Positions 1 to 5,937 of a DNA stretch of 7,795 bases are shown piece by piece. How positions within the stretch are numbered: position 1 is the first letter of the stretch; every line of letters starts with the position of its first letter. Location of the stretch: positions 1 to 7,795 of the forward strand of contig DAOWCB010000057.1 in the NCBI GenBank assembly GCA_030633795.1, written 5' to 3'. Source of the DNA: Candidatus Aminicenantota bacterium. Lineage in GTDB: Bacteria > Acidobacteriota > Aminicenantia > Aminicenantales > Aminicenantaceae. Position numbers and translations under genes: made by a program. The notes beneath the pieces are model-generated. The model was not told the DNA's origin, did not search any database, and saw only the letters and a program-made list of their open reading frames with translations.

Positions 1-2
1 CA

Positions 3-71
3 TTCGCGGTAGTTCACTACAGCTTCATGGGCTACGACCTTGTCGCTACAGCAATCTCAACTCGTGTATAA
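3..71 (+). CDS. possible C-terminal end of an unknown protein, cut by the window edge
   Basis: Frame 3 of the plus strand is open from the window edge to a TAA at 69-71. It gives 22 residues ending VATAISTRV. The other plus-strand frames meet stops at once (frame 1) or run on without a protein-like look (frame 2, stopping near 84). All three minus-strand frames are closed. The fragment is too short to assign to a family. Because an 18-base motif and a long inverted repeat follow directly, it could be the tail of a mobile-element gene, but nothing in the residues proves that. It would converge on the comEA-like gene. Confidence 0.3.
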   Translation, partial: FAVVHYSFMGYDLVATAISTRV

Positions 72-79
72 TCCAGGAC

Positions 80-97
80 ACCTGAATTATTCATAAA
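80..97 (+). repeat. left copy of an 18-base motif found in both flanking regions
   Basis: The sequence ACCTGAATTATTCATAAA recurs at 7517-7534 in the same orientation with one difference (C to T at position 13). It contains the odd-centred palindrome TGAATTATTCA. Its last four bases are the start of the 14-base inverted repeat at 94-172. It may be the end of an insertion sequence or a dispersed intergenic repeat. The two copies seen here cannot decide between these. Confidence 0.5.
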
Positions 98-172
98 AAC
101 GGCTGATATTTCCTGCTATTTCCAAAAAAACGAAAATTCTTAATTCCTTTATATTCTAATCAGCCGTTTTTA
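94..172. repeat. 79-base element with perfect 14-base terminal inverted repeats
   Basis: TAAAAACGGCTGAT at 94-107 is the exact reverse complement of ATCAGCCGTTTTTA at 159-172. The 51 bases between are A/T-rich and unlike coding sequence. Both arms end in runs of T when read outward, so it could end transcription in both directions between the two convergent genes. The loop is far longer than in a usual intrinsic terminator. A miniature inverted-repeat element or a folded-DNA end of a mobile element is an equal possibility. Confidence 0.6.
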
Positions 173-183
173 CCCTTTGGGCA

Positions 184-205
184 AGTCGATCTCACCACAT
201 CGACT
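184..205. repeat. small hairpin, 7-base stem and 8-base loop
   Basis: AGTCGAT (184-190) and ATCGACT (199-205) pair perfectly around CTCACCAC. There is no T-run on either side, so it is not a standard intrinsic terminator. It lies in the convergent gap between the left-edge fragment and the comEA-like gene. Confidence 0.35.
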
Positions 206-245
206 CACCCTATCCAACAATGCTGCAAGGTAGTGACCCTGAGGG

Positions 246-270
246 AGAGGGGGGCTAGAGCCCCCCCTCT
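246..270 (-). terminator. G/C-rich hairpin over the comEA-like stop codon
   Basis: AGAGGGGGG (246-254) pairs with CCCCCCTCT (262-270) to form a 9-base stem. The loop holds the TAG stop (255-257, minus strand). The stem is strong, but the RNA continues into CCCTC rather than a U-run. It therefore lacks the slippery tract of an intrinsic terminator. It may instead block 3' exonuclease decay of the comEA transcript, or pause polymerase before the inverted repeat at 94-172. Confidence 0.4.
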
Positions 271-596
271 TCCTTCTCTTTTTTCTTCGACTTGGATTCT
301 TGCTCCACTGTGATAAGAGGCTTAATCTTCAAAAACGTCTTTTCTCCTATCCCCTTAACCTTCATGATCTCCTCGATTTTCGAAAACTTCCCATGCTTTC
401 CTCGATAATCCACGATCCTCTGGGCAACAGCAGCGCCGATCTGGGGAAGTTTTTGGAGTTCTTGAACAGAAGCCGAATTGATGTCGATTTTTTTTGCAGG
501 GGCATCTTCCGAGTGAGACGGAACCGCCAAAACCGACATCAGAGCAAACGCCAAGACCAACGGAAAAACAAATCCTTTCACCAAAAAACTTTTCAT
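255..596 (-). CDS. comEA: ComEA-like secreted helix-hairpin-helix DNA-binding protein
   Basis: This 113-residue protein is a likely DNA receptor acting outside the cytoplasmic membrane. In transformable bacteria ComEA binds incoming double-stranded DNA and helps pull it to the ComEC channel. Residues 1-24 are a signal peptide or anchor: K2 and K7, then a hydrophobic run ending SVLA, with a plausible cleavage after A24. Residues 36-97 form the ComEA tandem helix-hairpin-helix domain, with the DINSAS entry motif (38-43), LPQIGAAVAQRI (50-61), GKF (69-71) and VKGIGEKTFLKI (80-91). The tail from 98 is a lysine/glutamate-rich stretch. The size matches the short ComEA proteins of Gram-negative bacteria. 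The ATG at 594-596 has a perfect AAAGGAGG five bases upstream. It lies 172 bases after xerC, so it probably has its own promoter. A non-competence role for this domain is possible. Confidence 0.85.
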   Translation of the reverse strand: MKSFLVKGFVFPLVLAFALMSVLAVPSHSEDAPAKKIDINSASVQELQKLPQIGAAVAQRIVDYRGKHGKFSKIEEIMKVKGIGEKTFLKIKPLITVEQESKSKKKEKEEGGL

Positions 597-601
597 ATGA
601 A

Positions 602-609
602 CCTCCTTT
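602..609 (-). promoter_or_regulatory. strong ribosome binding site of the comEA-like gene
   Basis: Read on the minus strand this is AAAGGAGG, five bases before the ATG at 594-596. It is the best match to the 16S anti-Shine-Dalgarno sequence in the window. It rules out the overlapping 90-codon alternative frame that would start upstream at 627. Confidence 0.8.
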
Positions 610-644
610 CATGCTTCCTATTTGCAATATCGGGACCAGTTTTA

Positions 645-675
645 TTAATATACTAATCTGCTTATTTTCAATAAG
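645..675 (-). promoter_or_regulatory. candidate promoter and small palindrome upstream of comEA
   Basis: On the minus strand TTGAAA (666-671) is followed after 15 bases by TATTAA (645-650) in a very A/T-rich stretch. The spacing is short, so this is only a candidate. The -35-like box overlaps a 6-base inverted repeat, CTTATT/AATAAG (661-666 and 670-675, 3-base spacer), which could be an operator. I see nothing else definite in the 598-769 gap. Confidence 0.25.
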
Positions 676-769
676 TTACAAACTCTGAACAAAAGAAACA
701 GGTGTACAAGAGTAGACGCTTTCTGTATTTTTCGACAACTCTAGTTTGCAGAATGGGAGGGAAAATCCC

Positions 770-1657
770 CTAGGAGCGGGGATGGCTCTTTCGATAGACT
801 TCTAAAAGATGTTTAAGGTCAAGATGTGTGTATTTTTGTGTCGTCGCCAAACTTTCGTGGCCAAGGAGCTCTTGGATAACTCTCAAATCCGCTCCCCTGC
901 TCAGCAGGTGGGAAGCAAACGAGTGTCGAAGGGAGTGGGGACTTATCTTTTGCCTCAGAGCAGAACGTAGGATGTACTTGTCTACCGTCCGTTCTACTGA
1001 GCGTGAAGAAAGCTTTTGACCACGATAATTAAGAAACAACGGGGTTTCTTCCACTTTCCCCTTGTTTATCATGGATCGCACTCGAAGATAGGATCGGAGA
1101 CTCATTTCGGCCATCCTTCCAAACGGAACCAATCGCTCCTTTTTACCCTTGCCTCTTATCCGGATCAACCGCTCGATGAATATCACATCCTCCAGGCAAA
1201 TTCCCACAAGCTCGCTGACGCGAATTCCTGTTGCATAAAGAAGCTCCAACATGGCTTTATCTCTCAAGTCCAGAGGTTTGGCCGTTTGGGGCAAATCCAG
1301 GAACTTCTGCATTTCTTCTTCCGTTAGGAAAGAAGGAACGGGCTTATCTTGCTTGGGTGTGGAGACCATTTTGGCAGGATTATCAACCATCCAATGCTTT
1401 CTCACACAAAACTGGAGAAATGAGCGGATGGCCGCCAATTTTCTTCCGACGGTGGACTTTTTCTCTCCCCTGTCATACAAAACTGCCAGGAATCCCCGAA
1501 GCACGATATTATCTATACCTCTCAAGCTCAATTTCTTGTTTTTCAGAAATTGTGCCAGTTGAAGGAGATCACTTTTATAACTGGCTATGGTATGGGGAGA
1601 GGCGTTTTTCTCGTGTTTCAAATAGGCAATAAATTCTTCCAGTTCCTTGGTGAACAT
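770..1657 (-). CDS. xerC: tyrosine recombinase XerC
   Basis: This 295-residue site-specific recombinase acts with a XerD partner at dif to resolve chromosome dimers at division. Residues 1-88 are the SAM-like N-terminal DNA-binding domain (core-binding fold) and about 108-290 the catalytic domain. The full active site is visible: R146 in ATGIRVSEL, K170 in RGKGKKER, H241 and R244 in SPHSLRH, H267 in LLGHESL, and the nucleophile Y276 in TTQKYTHLD. Length is normal for XerC/XerD (about 300). The ATG at 1655-1657 lies nine bases after the topA stop. The only nearby Shine-Dalgarno-like GAGG is inside the topA end, about 14 bases upstream, so translation may depend on topA. XerC is chosen over XerD from the position after dprA-topA, a common arrangement. 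The residues alone do not separate them. No dif-like site is evident in the window. Confidence 0.9.
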   Translation of the reverse strand: MFTKELEEFIAYLKHEKNASPHTIASYKSDLLQLAQFLKNKKLSLRGIDNIVLRGFLAVLYDRGEKKSTVGRKLAAIRSFLQFCVRKHWMVDNPAKMVSTPKQDKPVPSFLTEEEMQKFLDLPQTAKPLDLRDKAMLELLYATGIRVSELVGICLEDVIFIERLIRIRGKGKKERLVPFGRMAEMSLRSYLRVRSMINKGKVEETPLFLNYRGQKLSSRSVERTVDKYILRSALRQKISPHSLRHSFASHLLSRGADLRVIQELLGHESLATTQKYTHLDLKHLLEVYRKSHPRS

Positions 1658-1666
1658 GGTATCAAT

Positions 1667-3883
1667 CTATGCCTCACCATTCATTATGGTCTCTTTAAAA
1701 GAGCATTTTTCATCGCTGCAGTAAAGATAGGGGTTTCCTTTGAAAGTATTTTTTTTCAGTACAAAATGCCTCCCGCACTCAGGACATGGTTGGGAAACAG
1801 GCTCATCCCACTTGGCAAATTTGCACTTGGGAAATTCGCTGCAGCCATAAAAAATCTTCCCTTTACGGGTCTTTCTTCTGATCAATGTCCCCTCACACTC
1901 AAGGGGACAAGGAATCCCGGTATCCTTTTTTTCCTTTTTGATATATTTGCATTTGGGATAATCCGAACAGGCCGCAAATGTCCCGTATTTTCCCTTGCGC
2001 ATGACCAATTGAGATCCACAATCCGGACAGGTTTCATCCAGAGGCTTCACTTCTTTTTTAATCAAACTCTCCTTGAATCGACAATCCGGATATCCGGAAC
2101 AGGCCCGAAATCTCCCATATTTCCCTTCTTTTATCACCAGCGGTTTGCTACACTCCGGACAATTCTCCTCCACAGGTATGCCATTTTTTTTAATGCTTTC
2201 TCCCTTCATCGCTTCTCTCAAATCTTTTTCTAAAAGGGAATAGTAAGATTTCAAATACATCAACCATTCTTGCTTGCCTTCGCTTATGAGGTCAAGATCA
2301 GCTTCCAACCGAGCCGTAAATTCGAAATCCATCAGGTCCGGAAAATTCTTGATCATATAATCTGTGACAAACAACCCAAGATCGGACGGGATAAACCTCC
2401 CTTTTTCCTTGAAAACATAAACCCGGCCCTGAAGAGTCGAGATGATCGGGGCATAAGTGCTTGGGCGCCCGATTCCCTTGGCTTCCAATTCCTTGACCAA
2501 GCTGCCTTCTGTGTATCGGGATGGCGGTTGTGTAAAGTTTTGTTTGGATTCAATATCCAGCAACTTCAGCTTTTCTCCCTCTTGGACTTTTGGCAGGATA
2601 TTATCTTCCTTTTTCATCTTGGGATAAAGAGCGAGGTAGCCGTCAAACTCCAGCACCTCTCCTTTGACAACAAACATATATCGGGACGCTTCGACCTGAA
2701 ATTCCGTTTCTTCCACTAGGGCAGGGCTCATCTGGGTGGCGATAAACCTTTTCCATATCAATCGATACAGATTGTACTCTTCTTCCGTCAAATAGGATTT
2801 GACCACATCGGGAGGGAGATCAAAAGAGGTGGGGCGAATGGCTTCATGAGCGTCTTGCGCTTTTCTTTTGTTCTTGTAGGCTCTCGGCTTGTTCAGCAAA
2901 TATTCTGCAGGGAAATGACTTTTTACAAATTCTCTTGCAGATTGGACGGCTTCACTGGACACACGAACAGAGTCAGTACGCATGTACGTTATCAATCCGG
3001 TCAGCCCTCTCTCTCCGATCTCTAATCCTTCATACAGCTTTTGAGCAACCGACATGGTTTTCCTCACCGGGAACCGCAGATGGCGGAATCCATCCTGTTG
3101 GAGCGTGCTCGTGATATAAGGAGGGCTGGGATTTCTCTTTTTCTTTTTGACCTCGATATTTTTGAGAATAAACGGAAGGTCCCACAGTTCTTGAACGATG
3201 GCAGAAGTATTTTTCTCATCCTTGACTTTCATTTTTTTCCCGTCGATCTTGGCCAAGTTTGCCTTGAAAGATGGGGGCAAGGAAGCTTCGAGATTGGCAG
3301 ATATCGTCCAGTACTCCTCAGAGATAAAGCCTTTGATTTCCTTTTCTCGTTCGCATATCAGACGCAACGCGATGGACTGCACCCGACCGGCACTCAATCC
3401 TCGCCCGACTTTTTCCCATAGCAGCGGACTGATGAGATATCCGACAAGTCGATCCAAAAGTCTCCGTGTTTGTTGCGCATTGATTTTGTCCTGGTCAAGT
3501 TTGTCCAAGTTCTGGAATGCCGCTTGAACAGCGTTTTGTGTGATCTCATGCGTTAGAACACGGAAGATGTTACTATTGTACTTTTCGAGAATTTTTGACA
3601 GATGCCAACAGATGGCTTCACCCTCTCTATCAGGATCTGCTGCCAGAAGAATGGATTCGGCCTCTTTGGCTGCACTCTGCAGGTCCTTCACAAGCGGTTG
3701 TCTTTCCGGGATGATATCGTATTCAGGCTGAAAATCATGATCGATATCGATTCCCAACTTTTTTTTTGGCAGATCTCTAACATGCCCCATCGAAGCTTTC
3801 ACTAAATACCCTTCACCCAGGTAACGGTTTATGGTTTTAGCTTTGGCCGGTGACTCTACTATTACTAATCGCTTTGCCATCAT
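1667..3883 (-). CDS. topA: DNA topoisomerase I (type IA)
   Basis: This 738-residue enzyme relaxes negatively supercoiled DNA by cutting one strand through a 5'-phosphotyrosine link. The TOPRIM domain spans about 4-120, with E10 in VIVESPAKA and the acidic DPDREGE (D83, D85, E87) that holds magnesium. The catalytic tyrosine is Y300 in GLITYMRTDS, and the type IA core runs to about 560. Other signatures are GRVQS (166-170), QDAHEAIRP (343-351) and GIGRPSTYA (470-478). Four Cys4 zinc ribbons follow, starting at C575, C619, C659 and C700. They bind single-stranded DNA and help strand passage. The third opens with CPLEC (CX3C) instead of the usual CX2C. The tandem ATGs at 3878-3883 follow GAGGA. 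The first overlaps the dprA stop as ATGA, so the two genes are probably translationally coupled. Confidence 0.97.
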   Translation of the reverse strand: MMAKRLVIVESPAKAKTINRYLGEGYLVKASMGHVRDLPKKKLGIDIDHDFQPEYDIIPERQPLVKDLQSAAKEAESILLAADPDREGEAICWHLSKILEKYNSNIFRVLTHEITQNAVQAAFQNLDKLDQDKINAQQTRRLLDRLVGYLISPLLWEKVGRGLSAGRVQSIALRLICEREKEIKGFISEEYWTISANLEASLPPSFKANLAKIDGKKMKVKDEKNTSAIVQELWDLPFILKNIEVKKKKRNPSPPYITSTLQQDGFRHLRFPVRKTMSVAQKLYEGLEIGERGLTGLITYMRTDSVRVSSEAVQSAREFVKSHFPAEYLLNKPRAYKNKRKAQDAHEAIRPTSFDLPPDVVKSYLTEEEYNLYRLIWKRFIATQMSPALVEETEFQVEASRYMFVVKGEVLEFDGYLALYPKMKKEDNILPKVQEGEKLKLLDIESKQNFTQPPSRYTEGSLVKELEAKGIGRPSTYAPIISTLQGRVYVFKEKGRFIPSDLGLFVTDYMIKNFPDLMDFEFTARLEADLDLISEGKQEWLMYLKSYYSLLEKDLREAMKGESIKKNGIPVEENCPECSKPLVIKEGKYGRFRACSGYPDCRFKESLIKKEVKPLDETCPDCGSQLVMRKGKYGTFAACSDYPKCKYIKKEKKDTGIPCPLECEGTLIRRKTRKGKIFYGCSEFPKCKFAKWDEPVSQPCPECGRHFVLKKNTFKGNPYLYCSDEKCSFKETIMNGEA

Positions 3884-4980
3884 AACTTCCTCTGATAAAA
3901 TTTTCCCGGTCTCTGAGCAACCAAATCTTTGATCTCCAGACTCAACAGGATGGAAAGGACCTCGGATACAGAGAGATTGCCCCGCTCGACAAGGTCATCC
4001 ACGGATGTTAATGTATCGGAAAAAAGGAGATCATAAATCTTTTTTTCTTCCTTACTGAGTGAGGGGGACTCCCTTCTCTTTTTTTTCTCCTTCGAAAGGA
4101 TCTCTTCCTTCAAAGGAGAAGGGAATTCCTCCACCACATCTTTCCAGTCATTCACAAGCTTGGCTCCATCTTTGATCAACCAATTCGTACCTTGACTCAA
4201 TTCCGAGGTGATGTTGCCGGGCACAGCCATCACCTCTCTGTTCTCTTCCAAGGCCAATCGAGCCGTTATGAGGGAGCCGCTTTTTTTTGTTCCCTCAACG
4301 ACAACCACCCCGATGGAAAGCCCGCTGATTATCCTGTTCCTGTTAGGAAAATGATATTGCAACGGCGGCGCTTTCAGCGAGTATTCCGAGAGAACAAGCC
4401 CATTTTCGATAATTTTCTCGAATAGAGGCAGATTCTCTCTAGGATAGATCCTCTCGAGCCCAGAGCCAAGTACAGCGATCGTGTCTCCTCTCTTCAAAGC
4501 TCCCCAATGGGAGATGGAGTCGATCCCACGAGCCATTCCGCTGACAACGACCAATCCTTTTGCTGAAAGATCATGGGCCAGTCTCTCGGCCACAGCTCTT
4601 CCATACGGAGTCGGTCTTCTCGCCCCGACAATAGATACTGCCGGTTTACTCAGGGTATCCATTTTTCCTGCATAATACAAGACGAGTGGAGGATCAAAAA
4701 TTTCTCTTAGACGCTTAGGATAGTGCTTATCCTGTATCGTTAGAACCGAAAATCCTGTTTTCTCAAGCTTGTCGATCTCTCGACAGGCTCGATCCAGCAG
4801 GTCCGGAGACGACAGGGCATCAGTGATTTTCTCCTCCAATCCCATAGCTCGCAGATCATTTTTAGAGCTGCGGAAAACATCCTCTACAGAAGGAAAATTC
4901 CGGGTGATTATTCTTGCTGACCTCAGACTTTCGGATAGAACAAAATTGAGGGCGATCCAGTATTTCTGCTCTTGTTCCAA
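3880..4980 (-). CDS. dprA: DNA-processing protein DprA (Smf)
   Basis: This 366-residue cytoplasmic protein binds single-stranded DNA and loads RecA on it during natural transformation. It is also kept in many bacteria not known to be competent. Residues 1-75 match the helical N-terminal domain. About 85-290 form the Rossmann-like core, with GARRPTPYG (119-127), SGMARGID (147-154), HFPNRNRIISGLS (210-222), GSLITA (235-240) and PGN...GTN.LI..GA (254-273). A K/E-rich linker at 290-312 leads to a C-terminal winged helix (about 313-360), the domain that in studied DprA proteins contacts ComM-type partners or DNA. The start is TTG at 4978-4980, two bases after the usp stop. No ATG or GTG lies suitably near and no good Shine-Dalgarno is visible, so expression may rely on coupling to usp. 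The stop overlaps topA by four bases. Confidence 0.95.
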   Translation of the reverse strand: MEQEQKYWIALNFVLSESLRSARIITRNFPSVEDVFRSSKNDLRAMGLEEKITDALSSPDLLDRACREIDKLEKTGFSVLTIQDKHYPKRLREIFDPPLVLYYAGKMDTLSKPAVSIVGARRPTPYGRAVAERLAHDLSAKGLVVVSGMARGIDSISHWGALKRGDTIAVLGSGLERIYPRENLPLFEKIIENGLVLSEYSLKAPPLQYHFPNRNRIISGLSIGVVVVEGTKKSGSLITARLALEENREVMAVPGNITSELSQGTNWLIKDGAKLVNDWKDVVEEFPSPLKEEILSKEKKKRRESPSLSKEEKKIYDLLFSDTLTSVDDLVERGNLSVSEVLSILLSLEIKDLVAQRPGKFYQRKL

Positions 4981-4982
4981 TT

Positions 4983-5861
4983 TTATCGCGCACAGGAAGA
5001 AGGCGGAATGGCAAAAACAGGGACTTGGGTATAGGAGATCACTTTTTCCGTTGTGCTTCCCAAAAAGAACCGCTCGATCTTACTCTGGACACAAGTGGAA
5101 ATAACGATCATGTCAAATTTGTGTGTATCTGCATAATCCACGATGCCTACTGCAGCGTTTATCGCCCGATACACATCCTCGGATACCGGGATATCTTCTT
5201 TTTCCTTTTTTTCTCTCTGTTTGAATCTTTTCTCCACGGCATCGAACATTTCATCCAATGCACGAGGAGTGAATTCATAATCATGCAGTTCGAGAACATG
5301 CAACAAAGTCAATGCAGAATCAAATCCTTTGGCCAATTTCCAGGCGAAATCCCTCTCTACTTCTTCTTGTCCGGAAAAATCTGTCGGGACCAAGATTTTC
5401 TTAAACTGGGGTTTGCCCGTTTTCTTTTTTGTCAGAAGCAGAGGAATCGGAGAACTGCGAAGGACCTGATTGGCCACACTTCCGATGAATAATTTCTCTA
5501 TCGCTGACAAACCTCTTCTTCCTAAGACGATCAAATCCGCTTTTTCTTCTTCCGCCGTCTCGACGATTTTTTTTGCCGCATTCCCTTCTTTGACGAGAGC
5601 TTTGAACTCCAGGTTTTTGGCCTTTTTAAGGGAATCGAACTTCTTCTGTGCTTCTTCTCTCACAAAGGCCACTCTATTTGCCAGCTCTCCTTTCACGATA
5701 AGAGCCGCATCGTACAACGCAGGAGAGATGTCCGGCACAACATGGAGAGCAACGATCTTGGCATCAAAGGTTTTGGCAAACGCATCGGCATACAGGAGAG
5801 CTTCCTGTGCCTCGTCAGAAAAATCGGTTGACCAAAGAATTTTGTTTATAAATCCTGCCAT
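4983..5861 (-). CDS. tandem-domain universal stress protein (UspA family)
   Basis: This 292-residue cytoplasmic protein has two UspA domains, about 4-145 and 152-287. UspA proteins are stress-response proteins, many of which bind ATP. The first domain carries the full nucleotide-binding signature G2XG9XGS (G114, G117, G127, S128). In the second, the same place reads STCVQSK...LGST (255-270): the two loop glycines are gone and only the final GST remains. One domain is probably ATP-competent and the other structural. I start it at the ATG at 5859-5861, because AGGAG lies six bases upstream. A GTG start at 5880-5882 would add seven residues but place that Shine-Dalgarno inside the gene. The gene sits 76 bases after the nucleoside transporter and two bases before dprA, and has a candidate promoter of its own. 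Confidence 0.92.
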   Translation of the reverse strand: MAGFINKILWSTDFSDEAQEALLYADAFAKTFDAKIVALHVVPDISPALYDAALIVKGELANRVAFVREEAQKKFDSLKKAKNLEFKALVKEGNAAKKIVETAEEEKADLIVLGRRGLSAIEKLFIGSVANQVLRSSPIPLLLTKKKTGKPQFKKILVPTDFSGQEEVERDFAWKLAKGFDSALTLLHVLELHDYEFTPRALDEMFDAVEKRFKQREKKEKEDIPVSEDVYRAINAAVGIVDYADTHKFDMIVISTCVQSKIERFFLGSTTEKVISYTQVPVFAIPPSSCAR

Positions 5862-5903
5862 TTCTATCTCCTCATTCCGCACTCGATCTCAAAGATTACG
5901 CAT

Positions 5904-5931
5904 ATTCTATCAGGAAAAATGAAAAACACAA
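5904..5931 (-). promoter_or_regulatory. candidate promoter for usp-dprA-topA-xerC
   Basis: On the minus strand TTGTGT (5926-5931) and TAGAAT (5904-5909) are 16 bases apart. The -10 box matches the sigma-70 consensus at five of six positions, the -35 box only at three. It sits in the 76-base gap after the transporter stop and would give a leader of about 36 bases before the usp ATG. It would let the stress and DNA genes be transcribed apart from the transporter. Confidence 0.4.
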
Positions 5932-5937
5932 GAACAA

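Noticed and set aside
1..71. firm assignment of the left-edge fragment to a transposase family
   Set aside because: Only 22 residues are visible and none form a diagnostic motif. The neighbouring repeat suggests a mobile element but does not prove it.
173..254. tRNA or CRISPR repeat in the left intergenic region
   Set aside because: No cloverleaf, anticodon arm or TTC-loop signature is visible, and no regularly spaced repeats occur. The only structure is the 7-base hairpin at 184-205.
355..627. 90-codon minus-strand frame overlapping the comEA-like gene
   Set aside because: It is a shifted frame without a domain. The strong AAAGGAGG site fits the comEA ATG instead.
640..690. dif-like XerC/XerD site near xerC
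   Set aside because: The A/T-rich palindrome CTTATT/AATAAG resembles a dif arm only loosely. The 11-6-11 arrangement and conserved arm bases are not present.
751..772. terminator after xerC
   Set aside because: The GGGA/TCCC pairing is only four bases with no following U-run.
1550..2233. 227-codon plus-strand open frame
   Set aside because: It lies wholly antisense to topA and xerC, which have complete family motifs. Its translation has no recognisable domain and no ribosome site stands out.
5862..5882. GTG start extending the universal stress protein by seven residues
   Set aside because: The AGGAG sequence is correctly placed for the ATG at 5859-5861 and would be coding if the GTG were used.
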